This document shows, piece after piece, positions 18,593 to 27,865 of a stretch of 64,000 bases of DNA. The notes beneath the pieces were generated by a model. That model saw only the letters and a program-made list of their open reading frames with translations, was not told where the DNA came from and ran no database searches. This DNA comes from Parasulfuritortus sp036391875 (GTDB taxonomy: Bacteria; Pseudomonadota; Gammaproteobacteria; Burkholderiales; Thiobacillaceae). A program made the translations under genes and the position numbers. How positions within the stretch are numbered: position 1 is the stretch's first letter; every line of letters begins with the position of its first letter. Location of the stretch: contig DASVZA010000036.1 in NCBI GenBank assembly GCA_036391875.1, positions 7,866-71,865 of the forward strand, read 5' to 3'.

Positions 18593-19471
18593 ATGCACAT
18601 CATCCTGATGTCCGAGCGCCTGGGACGCACGATTTCATTCCGGCTCGACCATCGCCACGGCCTGGCACTTTCCCTGTTTCTGTCCGGCGCGGTGGCCTGG
18701 GCCGCGTATCTCGGCTTTCATTTCGGCAGCGACAACTCCCTGGCCGTCGGACCGCAGACGCAGACCGTCGCCCAGCAGCAAGGGCCCCGGCTCGATCAAC
18801 TGGCACTCCGGGTGGGCGAACTGCAGGCCCGCCTGGCCCGGATCACCGACGTCGGCGAACGGGTGGCGAAAAAGGTCGGCGTTCCCCTCCCCGACCTGGC
18901 CCATGCCGCCGCGCCCGGCGAGGGCGGGCCGCTGATCTCGGCCGACGCGCAACCGGCCAGTGCGGAGGAAGTCGCCCGCCTGCTGGACGGCCTGACCCGC
19001 CAGTTCGACCGCGAGTCCGATCGGCTGACGGTGCTGGACACCGAACTGCTCACCCGTCAGGCCCGCCTCGGCCATCTGCCCATGGACCGGCCGGTTCTGG
19101 ACGGCTACGTCTCATCGCCCTTTGGCGTCCGCCCCGACCCCTTCACCGGCAAGCTGGCCCGCCATGAAGGACTGGACTTTTCCGACCGGATCGGCGCCCC
19201 CATCCACGCCGCCGAAAGCGGCATCGTCATCACCGCGCGGCTTTCGCCGGACTACGGCAACGAGGTCGAAATCGATCACGGCAACGGTCTGGTCACCCGC
19301 TATGGCCACTGTTCCCGTCTTCTGGTCAAGGAAGGCGACATGGTGAAGCGCGGCCAGGAAATAGCCGAAGTCGGCTCCACCGGCCGTTCCACCGGCCCCC
19401 ACGTCCATTTCGAAGTACGCAAGGACGGGGTCGCAGTGAACCCCGTGCTGTACCTGTCCCGCCGGGACTGA
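18593..19471 (+). CDS. M23-family (LytM) peptidoglycan metalloendopeptidase
   Basis: A 292-residue membrane-anchored protein. One N-terminal transmembrane helix (LALSLFLSGAVAWAAYLGF) is followed by a coiled-coil linker and a C-terminal M23 domain. Zinc ligands are complete: His and Asp in RHEGLDFSD and the HxH in GPHVHFEVR. The domain also has the usual YGNEVEIDHGNGLVTRYGH. It should cut peptide cross-links in peptidoglycan. A strong GAGGAGG site precedes the ATG. As the third gene after the DUF6776 protein and bactofilin, it probably acts where the bactofilin filament places it. Confidence 0.93.
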   Translation: MHIILMSERLGRTISFRLDHRHGLALSLFLSGAVAWAAYLGFHFGSDNSLAVGPQTQTVAQQQGPRLDQLALRVGELQARLARITDVGERVAKKVGVPLPDLAHAAAPGEGGPLISADAQPASAEEVARLLDGLTRQFDRESDRLTVLDTELLTRQARLGHLPMDRPVLDGYVSSPFGVRPDPFTGKLARHEGLDFSDRIGAPIHAAESGIVITARLSPDYGNEVEIDHGNGLVTRYGHCSRLLVKEGDMVKRGQEIAEVGSTGRSTGPHVHFEVRKDGVAVNPVLYLSRRD

Positions 19472-19472
19472 C

Positions 19473-19760
19473 TCAGGACTTGTTGCGCTGGGATTCCTCA
19501 TAGAGGGAAGGCGTGACCCTGGCCGAAGCCAGGTACTCCCGGATGTGCTTGATCTCCTGGCGGCCGCACGAACTGCTGTGATGCGGCCGATGCAGGATGC
19601 CTTCGACGCCGTTCAGCTCGACCCGGATGCGCGATCCCGGCAGGGTTTCCATCTCCGCCCCCAGGTGCGTCAGCAGCGACTCGACGTCCCGCCAATGGAC
19701 GTTGACGTTGATCGGGTCCTGGAACAGGGTTTGCAGCAGGTGTTCGTGTTTATGGCTCAT
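19473..19760 (-). CDS. Orphan HicA-like small protein
   Basis: A 95-residue protein that resembles the HicA mRNA-interferase fold: WRDVESLLTHLGAEMETLPGSRIRVELNG followed by HRPHHS and a helix IKHIREYLASA. True HicA toxins have a catalytic histidine in GSH; here the residue is arginine (GSR). No hicB antitoxin gene is adjacent. It is more likely a chromosomal HicA-fold RNA-binding or inactive relative than an active toxin. It converges on the M23 gene with a one-base gap. A GGAGACC site precedes its ATG. Confidence 0.62.
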   Translation of the reverse strand: MSHKHEHLLQTLFQDPINVNVHWRDVESLLTHLGAEMETLPGSRIRVELNGVEGILHRPHHSSSCGRQEIKHIREYLASARVTPSLYEESQRNKS

Positions 19761-19951
19761 GACCGGTCTCCAGCTTGATCTACTAACAGCTTATGCCATC
19801 GGGCGGGGCCGGCAACCGGCACTGTCGACGTTGCACCACAACCGGATCCGTGAATTGTGCAAAACCACAAAAACAGCAAGGAAAAACCTCACCCCGGTGC
19901 TAGATTGAAAGCACATTCCCAGGCGTTCGCCTGGGCATAAGGGGAATCCAG

Positions 19952-21235
19952 ATGAGTCAAAAGATTGCGGTCATAGGCCTCGGCTATGTCGGCCTGCCGC
20001 TCGCTATGGCCTTCGGCAGACACTTCGAGACGATCGGTTTCGACACCTCCGAGCGTCTGGTCGAAAAGTGCCTCCAGCGCCAGGATCCGCACGGCGATCT
20101 CGCCCCGGACGATTTCGAACTGGCCACCCGGCTGACGTTCACCCAATCGCCCGAAGCGCTGCGCGACGCCGACATCATCATCATCGCCGTGCCGACTCCG
20201 GTGGACATCGCCCATCGACCCGATTTCGAGCCGCTCATCTCGGCCAGCCGGGAAGCCGGCCAATTCATGAAGCGCGGTGCGCTGGTGGTATACGAATCCA
20301 CCGTCTATCCGGGTGCGACCGAGGAGGTCTGCATCCCCGAACTGGAACGTACGTCCGGCATGAAATGGCTGCAGGACTTCAACGTCGGCTATTCGCCGGA
20401 ACGGATCAATCCCGGTGACCACGAACACACCCTGACCGAGGTCATGAAGATCGTCTCGGGCGACACCCCCGAGACTCTGGAACGGATCGCCCGGGTATAC
20501 GGCACGATCATCACCAAGGGCGTCTATCGGGCCTCATCGATCAAGGTCGCCGAAGCCGCCAAGGTGATCGAGAACACCCAGCGCGACCTGAACATCGCCC
20601 TGATGAATGAACTCGCCCTGCTCTTCCATCGCCTCGGCATCGATACTACGGAAGTGCTGGAGGCGGCCGGCACGAAATGGAATTTCCTGCCCTTCCGCCC
20701 CGGCCTGGTCGGCGGCCACTGCATCGGCGTCGATCCTTATTACCTGACCTACAAGGCCGAAACCGTGCGCTACTACCCCGAGGTCATCCTGGCCGGGCGC
20801 CGGATCAACGACCACATGGGCAAGTTCGTCGGCGAGCAGACCGTCAAGCACATCATCCAGGCCGGCCTGGGACTCAAGGGCGCCGCCGTACACGTGCTGG
20901 GCCTGACCTTCAAGGAAAACTGTCCGGACCTGCGCAACAGCCGCGTCATCGACATCATCCACGAACTGCAAAGCTACGGAGTCGAAGTGTACGTGCACGA
21001 TCCGGTGGCCGAGCCGGAAGAAGCTCTGCGGGAATACGGCGTGCACCTGACGACTTGGGAAGACCTGCCGGTCGCGCAGGCGATCGTCGTGGCCGTATCC
21101 CATCGCGAATTCCTGGAACGCCCGCTTGCCGATTACCGGGCGAAACTGACCGACGGCGCGATATTCATGGACGTGAAGGCCGGATTCGACCCAGCCATGT
21201 TGCGCAAGCTCGGCTTCGTGGTCTGGCGGCTGTAG
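19952..21235 (+). CDS. Nucleotide sugar dehydrogenase (TviB/WbpO-like)
   Basis: Oxidises a UDP-hexose or UDP-N-acetylhexosamine at C6 to the uronic acid with NAD. The 427-residue protein has the N-terminal Rossmann motif VIGLGYVGLPLAMAFG, the central dimerisation region and the catalytic Cys257 in GGHCIGVDPYY, and a C-terminal LGLTFKENCPDLRNSR. These patterns are closest to TviB/WbpO (UDP-GlcNAc or UDP-GalNAc dehydrogenases) rather than Ugd, but substrate cannot be fixed by eye. It opens the 20-30 kb exopolysaccharide locus, with AGGGGAA upstream of its ATG and glmS 24 bases downstream. Confidence 0.9.
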   Translation: MSQKIAVIGLGYVGLPLAMAFGRHFETIGFDTSERLVEKCLQRQDPHGDLAPDDFELATRLTFTQSPEALRDADIIIIAVPTPVDIAHRPDFEPLISASREAGQFMKRGALVVYESTVYPGATEEVCIPELERTSGMKWLQDFNVGYSPERINPGDHEHTLTEVMKIVSGDTPETLERIARVYGTIITKGVYRASSIKVAEAAKVIENTQRDLNIALMNELALLFHRLGIDTTEVLEAAGTKWNFLPFRPGLVGGHCIGVDPYYLTYKAETVRYYPEVILAGRRINDHMGKFVGEQTVKHIIQAGLGLKGAAVHVLGLTFKENCPDLRNSRVIDIIHELQSYGVEVYVHDPVAEPEEALREYGVHLTTWEDLPVAQAIVVAVSHREFLERPLADYRAKLTDGAIFMDVKAGFDPAMLRKLGFVVWRL

Positions 21236-21259
21236 CCGCCGCTTAAAAGGGCATCGGCC

Positions 21260-23089
21260 ATGTGCGGCATCATCGGCGGCGTCTCGACGAGGAACGTAGT
21301 GCCCATCCTGCTGGACGGTCTCGGCCGGCTGGAATACCGGGGTTACGACTCGGCCGGCCTGGCCGTGGTCGCCAACGGCCTCGATCATGCCCGGGTCGGC
21401 GGTCGGGTGCGTGAACTGCGCCAGCGCGTCGCCGCCGCCGGCCTGCACGGCATGACCGGCATCGCCCACACGCGCTGGGCGACCCACGGCGCGCCGACCG
21501 AACGCAACGCCCATCCGCACATCAGCCGGGGCCTGATCGGCGTGGTCCACAACGGCATCATCGAGAACTATCTGGCCCTGCGCGCGAAACTGGAAACGGC
21601 CGGTTACCGCTTCGATTCGGAAACCGACACCGAGGCCATCGCCCATCTGATCCATCGCGACTATCTGGCCAACGGCGGCGATCTGGCCGCGGCCGTCCGC
21701 TCGGCCAGCGGGGAACTGGAAGGCACCTACGCCATCGCCGTGATCGCGGCCGACCGCCCAGGCCAACTGGTCGGCGCCCGGCGGGGCAGCCCGCTGGTGG
21801 TCGGCTTCGGCGACGGAGAGCACCTCCTTGCCTCGGATGTCTATGCCCTGCTGCCCTTCACCCGGCGCTTCAGCTATCTGGAAGACGGGGACATCGCGGA
21901 TTTGCGCACGGCCGGTTGCCGCATCCTGGCCGGCGACGGCCGGACGGTCGAGCGCCCGATCCATCTCAGTGAACTGGTCGGGGACGACGCCGACCTCGGC
22001 GACTACCGGCATTACATGCTCAAGGAGATCCACGAGCAGCCGCGCGCCATCGCGAGCACGATTTCGGCCTTTACCCCGGCATTCGAGGCAGATGTATTCG
22101 GTGCCGGTGCCGGGCGGGCGTTCAGCGAAGCCAAGCGGGTCGGCATCGTGGCCTGCGGCACCAGCTATCACGCCGGCCTGATCGCCCGGCACTGGATCGA
22201 GAACCTGGCCGACATGCCCTGCGAGGTCGACATCGCCAGCGAGTTCCGCTACCGCTCCGGGCACATCGACGGCAAGGATACGCTGCTGGTGCTGATCTCC
22301 CAGTCAGGCGAGACGGCGGATACCCTGGGCGCCTTGAAACATGCCAGGGAGCGCGGAATCGAACACTTCCTGGCCATCTGCAACGTGCCGGAAAGCTCGC
22401 TTGCCCGGCAGTCCGACATGCGTTTCATGACCCGTGCCGGCCCCGAAATCGGCGTCGCCTCGACCAAAGCGTTCACCACCCAGCTGGCTAGCCTGTATGC
22501 GCTGGCAGTCAGCCTGGCCCTGGCCCGCGGCCGGATCGACGCCGGTCAGGCGCGGCAGCATTACGAACGCCTGTATCGGCTGCCCGACCTGGTCGCCGAC
22601 GTACTGAAACTGGAGCCGGCCCTGGCCGGACTGGCCAGGCACTTCCTGACCAGCCGGCACGCCTTCTACCTCGGTCGGGGCATGCATTACCCGGTGGCCA
22701 TGGAAGGCGCCCTGAAACTGAAGGAAATTTCATACATCCACGCCGAGGCCTACCCGGCGGGAGAGCTGAAGCACGGTCCGCTGGCCCTGGTCGACCAGGA
22801 CATGCCGGTGGTGGCAGTGGTACCCAAGGACGCCCTGGTCGACAAGATGAAATCGAACATGCAGGAAGTCAGGGCCCGCGGCGGCCAGCTGTTCGTGTTC
22901 GCCGACCGGGCCAGCGCAATGGACGACCGGGATCACGACCACCTCATCCTGCTGCCCGGCAGTTACGGCGACCTGAGTCCGGCGGTGTACGCCGTTCCGC
23001 TGCAATTGCTGGCTTATCACGCAGCCGTCCTGCGCGGGAACGACGTCGACAAGCCGCGCAATCTGGCGAAATCTGTTACTGTTGAATAA
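21260..23089 (+). CDS. glmS: Glutamine-fructose-6-phosphate aminotransferase (isomerizing)
   Basis: Makes glucosamine-6-phosphate from fructose-6-phosphate and glutamine, the entry step to UDP-GlcNAc. The 609-residue product matches the family length. It has the N-terminal Ntn glutaminase (nucleophile Cys2 in MCGIIGG, with HTRWATHGAPTERNAHPH), two SIS sugar-binding domains (VACGTSYHAGLIARHW, SQSGETADTLGAL) and the conserved end KPRNLAKSVTVE. It lies inside the exopolysaccharide locus instead of beside glmU, so it may be a dedicated copy feeding the polymer. No ribozyme-like leader was recognised. Confidence 0.96.
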   Translation: MCGIIGGVSTRNVVPILLDGLGRLEYRGYDSAGLAVVANGLDHARVGGRVRELRQRVAAAGLHGMTGIAHTRWATHGAPTERNAHPHISRGLIGVVHNGIIENYLALRAKLETAGYRFDSETDTEAIAHLIHRDYLANGGDLAAAVRSASGELEGTYAIAVIAADRPGQLVGARRGSPLVVGFGDGEHLLASDVYALLPFTRRFSYLEDGDIADLRTAGCRILAGDGRTVERPIHLSELVGDDADLGDYRHYMLKEIHEQPRAIASTISAFTPAFEADVFGAGAGRAFSEAKRVGIVACGTSYHAGLIARHWIENLADMPCEVDIASEFRYRSGHIDGKDTLLVLISQSGETADTLGALKHARERGIEHFLAICNVPESSLARQSDMRFMTRAGPEIGVASTKAFTTQLASLYALAVSLALARGRIDAGQARQHYERLYRLPDLVADVLKLEPALAGLARHFLTSRHAFYLGRGMHYPVAMEGALKLKEISYIHAEAYPAGELKHGPLALVDQDMPVVAVVPKDALVDKMKSNMQEVRARGGQLFVFADRASAMDDRDHDHLILLPGSYGDLSPAVYAVPLQLLAYHAAVLRGNDVDKPRNLAKSVTVE

Positions 23090-23108
23090 CCATCTGAAAG
23101 GAAGCGGC

Positions 23109-24089
23109 ATGCATGTTCTGGTAACGGGTGGCGCCGGGTTCATCGGCTCCCATCTGGCGGAATACCACCTGAACAAGGGGGATGCCGTCCATGTGGTGGA
23201 CAACCTCAGCACCGGCCGGCTGGAAAATATCGCGCCCTTCCTCGAATACCCCAAGTTCCGCTTCGACGAAGCCGACATCCTGACCTGGGGCGGACTGGAC
23301 AAGGCCACTACCTGGGCCGACCGGATCTACCACATGGCTGCCGTGGTGGGCGTGTTCCGCGTGCTGGAAGACCCGATCCGGGTCTTGGCCACCAACATCG
23401 CCGGCACCGAACGCCTGTTGCGCATGGCCTCGGCCGGCCATTGGAAACCGCAGATCGTCATCGCCTCCTCCTCCGAAGTCTACGGCCCGACCGGCGGCGA
23501 CTCGCTGCGCGAGGATGACACGCTCTATGTCCAATCCGGTGCCAAATCGCGCTGGAACTACGCCATCAGCAAGCTTGCCGACGAGGCCCACGGCCTGTCC
23601 TACGCCCGCCAGTACGAGATACCGGTCTGCATCGCCCGCCTGTTCAATACGGTCGGTCCACGTCAGACCGGCCGCTACGGCATGGTCGTGCCGCGCTTCG
23701 TCGAGCAGGCGCTGCGCGACGAGCCGATCACCATCTTCGGCGGCGGCGAACAGACCCGCTCGTTCTGCGACGTGCGCGATACCGCTGCCGCCCTCTCGCT
23801 TCTGGCCGGCACACCGGAGGCGAGCGGCGAGATCGTCAATGTCGGCAACAACCGCGAAATCACGATCAACGGTCTGGCCGACCTGGTCTGCCAGCGGGCA
23901 GGGAAAGACATGGTCGGCCGTAGGCATATGAGCTATATCGAAGCGTACGGACAACAATACGACGACATCTTGCGCCGCAGACCTTCCTTGGAAAAACTGA
24001 TCAGCCTGACCGGCTTCCAGCATCAATGGCGGCTTGAAGACACATTAGACGAACTGATTGCTCATTACAGGGAAAGGCAGGACACATAA
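23109..24089 (+). CDS. NAD-dependent sugar-nucleotide epimerase/decarboxylase (extended SDR)
   Basis: A 326-residue extended short-chain dehydrogenase. It has the Rossmann motif VTGGAGFIGSHLAEYHL, the SSSEVYGPTG segment and the catalytic YxxxK (Tyr151, Lys155 in NYAISK). The later GPRQTGRYGMVVPRFVEQAL and GEQTRSFCDVRD occur in UDP-glucuronate decarboxylases and UDP-hexose 4-epimerases. Following a TviB-like dehydrogenase, the likely reaction is C4 epimerisation (as TviC) or decarboxylation (as UXS) of the UDP-uronic acid. The ATG was chosen with AGGAAG close upstream; a TTG 27 bases earlier overlaps glmS. It overlaps the next start codon by one base. Confidence 0.87.
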   Translation: MHVLVTGGAGFIGSHLAEYHLNKGDAVHVVDNLSTGRLENIAPFLEYPKFRFDEADILTWGGLDKATTWADRIYHMAAVVGVFRVLEDPIRVLATNIAGTERLLRMASAGHWKPQIVIASSSEVYGPTGGDSLREDDTLYVQSGAKSRWNYAISKLADEAHGLSYARQYEIPVCIARLFNTVGPRQTGRYGMVVPRFVEQALRDEPITIFGGGEQTRSFCDVRDTAAALSLLAGTPEASGEIVNVGNNREITINGLADLVCQRAGKDMVGRRHMSYIEAYGQQYDDILRRRPSLEKLISLTGFQHQWRLEDTLDELIAHYRERQDT

Positions 24090-25465
24090 TGGCAAGCTTA
24101 TCTCCCTTCCTCATCAGCCCGAACACCATTCTCAGCGTATTGGGCCTGGTCCACGGCGAGGACAAGACCGTTCCCACCCCGGCCGAGGACTGGCGCACGG
24201 CGACGGTCACGGTGGTCATCCCTTGTCTCAACGAGGAGGCCAACATCGCCCTCTGCCTCGAGTCCATCGCCCGGCAGACCCGGAAACCGGAGAAGATCGT
24301 CCTGGTCGACGACGGCAGCACCGACCACACCATCGAGTACGCCCAGGAGTTCTGCCAGACCAACGGCATGGAGGTCGAGATCATCCACCGCAAGGCGCCG
24401 ATCGGCAAAACGCCCACCCTCAAGCGCCAGGCCCGCGAATACCATTCCGACGTGGAATTCATCCTGGACGGCGACACCATGCTGGAGTCGGACAACTACA
24501 TCGACCGGGTGGTCGAGGAGTTGTACAAGGGCAAGGGCATTGCCTCGGCCTGCGGCACCATCCTGCCGCTGCGCGACCGCGACCGGCGCAATCAGCTCCA
24601 AGAACCGCGGCTGCACAAGTTCCTCGAGCGCTACCCCGATGCGCCGATCTACCCCAAGGTCAACCTGGAGCATCACCTCCAGCAGGGCCTGACCAACCTC
24701 TACCGCGAAGTGCTTTACATGCTGCTGCAGCGCTTCATCTACCGCGGCCAGATGGTCTTCTTCGGCAGCATCCTGAACCCAGTCGGCTGCGCAGTGGCCT
24801 ACCGGCGCAACTACCTGGAGAACCTGTTCGCCAAGTACGAGCCGATCCTGGGCGACGACCTGACCAACTCGGAGGACATCTTCATCGGCTTCGCCATGCT
24901 CGACCAGGGCTTCCGCAACATCCAGCTGACCGACGTCATCGCCCGTTCCCAGGAACCCGAAGCGAGCCGACTGCCGAAGCAGGTCTACATGTGGTCGTCC
25001 TCCTTCCTGCAGACCTGCTACTACTTCGACGAACTGATGCGCAGCCCGTTCAAGGCCTTCAAGCGCTACCGCAAGGAAAAATCGGTACCGGCCGACATCC
25101 TGGAGAAGCGCAAGGTCAAGGAGCAGTATCGACAGCCCTTCGGCGACGACTACACCCGCCAATACGGCCGGCCGATCGGCTGGGTCATGTTCCTGTCGGC
25201 CTTCGAGAAGGTCTCGTTCCCGACCGTGTTCCTGATCCTCATGCTGCTCGGCATGTGGGAAGTACTGGGTATCACCCTACTGGCCGAGAGCCTGGTTTCC
25301 CTGATCGCGCTGACCGCGTCGGCCAAGGGCTACCGCTGGGAATTCCTGTTCAAGGGTATCCTGCTGACGCCGGTGCGTTACATGGTGATCCTGTTCGATT
25401 TCTTCACGATGCTGCGTTTCGCGGCTGACGTCTGGATTTTCAAAAACACAAGGTGGCGCAAATGA
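24089..25465 (+). CDS. Family 2 glycosyltransferase, probable exopolysaccharide synthase
   Basis: A 458-residue GT2 enzyme, the likely polymerase of the locus. The cytoplasmic GT-A domain (residues about 45-300) has VVIPCLNEEANI, LVDDGSTDHT, the metal-binding ILDGDTML and an EDIFIGF acid. At the place of the processive-synthase QxxRW there is Gln298-Val-Tyr-Met-Trp302, a QxxMW variant. Three or four transmembrane helices follow at the C-terminus (from about residue 370). Unlike PgaC or BcsA there is no transmembrane segment before the GT domain. The four-base ATGA overlap with the exporter gene suggests coupled translation. Confidence 0.88.
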   Translation: MASLSPFLISPNTILSVLGLVHGEDKTVPTPAEDWRTATVTVVIPCLNEEANIALCLESIARQTRKPEKIVLVDDGSTDHTIEYAQEFCQTNGMEVEIIHRKAPIGKTPTLKRQAREYHSDVEFILDGDTMLESDNYIDRVVEELYKGKGIASACGTILPLRDRDRRNQLQEPRLHKFLERYPDAPIYPKVNLEHHLQQGLTNLYREVLYMLLQRFIYRGQMVFFGSILNPVGCAVAYRRNYLENLFAKYEPILGDDLTNSEDIFIGFAMLDQGFRNIQLTDVIARSQEPEASRLPKQVYMWSSSFLQTCYYFDELMRSPFKAFKRYRKEKSVPADILEKRKVKEQYRQPFGDDYTRQYGRPIGWVMFLSAFEKVSFPTVFLILMLLGMWEVLGITLLAESLVSLIALTASAKGYRWEFLFKGILLTPVRYMVILFDFFTMLRFAADVWIFKNTRWRK

Positions 25466-27780
25466 AGCGGCGTTTGGTATTCGCATTGGCTTTTTGCTCG
25501 AACGTAGGCCTGGCCGTGGCGGCCCCGGCCGTCCCGGATGCCGGTTTGCGCGCCGAGATGCAGGGCCAGTGGCCGGAAGCGGTCGAGGTCTACCTGCAGG
25601 CGCTCAAGGCCGACCCGGCCCAGGCCAACCTGTGGGAGCGCATTGCCGACATCCGCGCCACCCGCCTGAAGGACCCGGCCGGCGCCGAGCAGGCCCTGAA
25701 GGAAGCGGTGAAATACGCACCCGACGACGCCAGACTGTACTCGAAGCTGTCGCAGGCCTGCGCCGCCGCGCAGGACGGGCCGAGCGCGCTCGCCGCCATC
25801 AACCGGGCGATCGAACTGGAGCCCCGCAACGTCGACTACCTGCGCGCCCGGGGCAACATCGCCACCTGGACCAACGACTATGCCCTGGCCGAGAAGAGCT
25901 TCGATGCGGCCCTGGCCATCGCACCGAACGACGTCGACTCCATCCTCGGCGCTGCACGGGCCGCCTCGCGCAGCGGCAACCGCGACGCCGCCGTGCCGCG
26001 CTACCTCGCCTATCTGAAACAGCGCCCGCAGGACAAGGTCGTCATGCTCGAGTACATGGAACTCGAGGCCGAGCGCGGCAACACCAAGGCGGTCCGGGAA
26101 TACGACGCCATCTATCGCCAGCGCTTCGGCACCGATCCCCAATACTGGCTGGCCATGGCCGACATCTACGAACTGGACGAGGACAACGCCGCTGCCGCCG
26201 CCGCGATCGAGCAGGCGACCAAGAACGCGCCGAACGATGCCGAGCTGTACTACCGCCTGTCGCAGACCTACCCCGAGAGCCAGGCCAAGCAAGCCGCCGC
26301 GGCCATCGACCGCGCCGTGGAACTGGATCCTAAGAACCTGGAATACCTGCGTACCCGCGCCGACATGGCCTCGGAACGCGGCGACTATCCCATGGCCCTG
26401 GACAGCTACCAGCGCATCCTCGCTATCGCCCCGGACGACGCCGGCGCCATGCTGGGCATCGCCCGCGTGCAGTACTGGCGCGGCAAGCTGGACGCCTCCA
26501 AGAAGGCCTACCTCGCCTACTTGGCCAAGCACCCGAACGTGGCGGCGGCGCAGATGGAATACGTAGTCGTGCTGACCGAGTTGGGCGACTACGCCCAGGC
26601 CATGGAGCGGCTGGAGGACTACCGCAAGCAGTTCGGCGACACCGTCGACTACCGCAAGCAGAAGGCGCGCGTGCTGGCCTGGGCCGAACGGCCGACGCCG
26701 GCGCTCGGCATCGTCGCCGAGCTGGAGCCGAAGCTGCCCAACGACTACGAGCTCGGCTACACGCGCACCGTGGCGCTGAACTACGCCAACCGGCCGCGCG
26801 ATGCCCTGGCCAGCCTGGCCGAGGTGACCAAGCTGCGGCCGAACGACCCCGAGACGGCCGACCTGGCCCGCTTCATCAAGACGCCGCTCCGTTCCAACGT
26901 GACGGCCAGCTACGGCTACAGTTCAGCCACCGACAACATCCGCATCCAGACCCTGGGCCTGTCGGGCGAGTACGTGATCAACCCCGAGACCCGCATCTTC
27001 GGCGGCACCGACCGGCAGCGGATCAGCACCACGGCGGACAGCGGCTACCTCACGCCCTCGGGCGGCTCGGTCGTCAACTACGACCGCACCTGGATCGGCC
27101 TCAAGCACCGTGTCTCGCCCAAGCTCTCCCTGGACGGCCAGGTCGGCGGCGGCCGGGCCTACGGCAGCAACACCTTCGTCTACGAGGTCGGCGCCGACTA
27201 CCAGCCGTTCGACGAACTGGGCATGCGCCTGTCGCATCGCCATGACCTGTTCGCCGTCTCGCCGCTGGCCGCCGCGCTGGGCATCAAGCAGAGCATCACG
27301 GCGCTCGACGGCACCTGGGCGCCCAACCTCCGCTACACCGTCGACGGCCGCCTGGCCTATTCCACCTTCTCCGACGACAACACCCGCTGGGAGGCGGAAC
27401 TGGCACCGCGCCGGGCCATACTGCGTACCCAGCTGCTCAACCTCGACCTCGGCATCAGCGGTCGTTGGTTCGGCTTCGACCAGGATCCGGACCACGGCTA
27501 CTACGCCCCGTCGCTCTACCAGCGTTATGCCGTCACGGCGTTCACCTACTGGAAGATCAACGACGACAACGGCATCAGCGTGGCCTTCAGCGCCGGCCCG
27601 TACAAGGACAACACCATGAGCGGCTTCCGCACCGGCGGCGACATCGTGGCGGAAGGCTATTTCGGCCTGTACCGGGACTGGTTCCTCGACGTGAAGGCCG
27701 GCCTGTCCCACTACGGCGGCGCCGCTACCGCGGGATACGGCTCGCACTCGTTCGAGATCAGCCTGACCCGGCGTTTTTGA
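25462..27780 (+). CDS. TPR/beta-barrel outer-membrane exopolysaccharide exporter (PgaA/BcsC-like)
   Basis: A 772-residue outer-membrane protein with a signal peptide (about 23 residues, ending GLAVAA). A long run of TPR repeats covers about residues 30-470 (for example VKYAPDDARLYSKLSQA, ELDPKNLEYLRTRADMASERGDY). A C-terminal beta-barrel of about 300 residues has alternating aromatic strands and ends in phenylalanine (LTRRF), as Bam substrates do. This is the PgaA/BcsC/AlgK-AlgE plan: the TPR scaffold gathers periplasmic enzymes and the barrel passes the polymer. The ATG overlaps the GT2 stop and has AAGGTGG six bases upstream. Confidence 0.87.
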   Translation: MKRRLVFALAFCSNVGLAVAAPAVPDAGLRAEMQGQWPEAVEVYLQALKADPAQANLWERIADIRATRLKDPAGAEQALKEAVKYAPDDARLYSKLSQACAAAQDGPSALAAINRAIELEPRNVDYLRARGNIATWTNDYALAEKSFDAALAIAPNDVDSILGAARAASRSGNRDAAVPRYLAYLKQRPQDKVVMLEYMELEAERGNTKAVREYDAIYRQRFGTDPQYWLAMADIYELDEDNAAAAAAIEQATKNAPNDAELYYRLSQTYPESQAKQAAAAIDRAVELDPKNLEYLRTRADMASERGDYPMALDSYQRILAIAPDDAGAMLGIARVQYWRGKLDASKKAYLAYLAKHPNVAAAQMEYVVVLTELGDYAQAMERLEDYRKQFGDTVDYRKQKARVLAWAERPTPALGIVAELEPKLPNDYELGYTRTVALNYANRPRDALASLAEVTKLRPNDPETADLARFIKTPLRSNVTASYGYSSATDNIRIQTLGLSGEYVINPETRIFGGTDRQRISTTADSGYLTPSGGSVVNYDRTWIGLKHRVSPKLSLDGQVGGGRAYGSNTFVYEVGADYQPFDELGMRLSHRHDLFAVSPLAAALGIKQSITALDGTWAPNLRYTVDGRLAYSTFSDDNTRWEAELAPRRAILRTQLLNLDLGISGRWFGFDQDPDHGYYAPSLYQRYAVTAFTYWKINDDNGISVAFSAGPYKDNTMSGFRTGGDIVAEGYFGLYRDWFLDVKAGLSHYGGAATAGYGSHSFEISLTRRF

Positions 27781-27786
27781 GCCTAG

Positions 27787-27810
27787 CGGCGGGCTCCAGA
27801 CAGCCCGCCG
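27787..27810. repeat. Perfect intergenic hairpin between exporter and deacetylase genes
   Basis: CGGCGGGCT (27787-27795) pairs with AGCCCGCCG (27802-27810) around a six-base loop just after the exporter stop. No T-run follows, so it is more likely an mRNA-stability element or attenuator within the operon than a full terminator. Confidence 0.55.
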
Positions 27811-27865
27811 TGAACGGATTCGCCGAATCGGCGCCAACAGGCCAGTCCGGCGAAAGGATGGAGAC

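Noticed and set aside
21236..21259. glmS ribozyme or riboswitch upstream of glmS
   Set aside because: Only 24 bases separate it from the preceding gene; no room for the ribozyme.
20534..22264. Long minus-strand reading frame across the dehydrogenase and glmS genes
   Set aside because: Opposite strand of two complete genes; no ribosome site or family motif.
27787..27810. Full terminator splitting the exopolysaccharide locus
   Set aside because: The hairpin is perfect but no T-run follows, so it was listed as a hairpin only.
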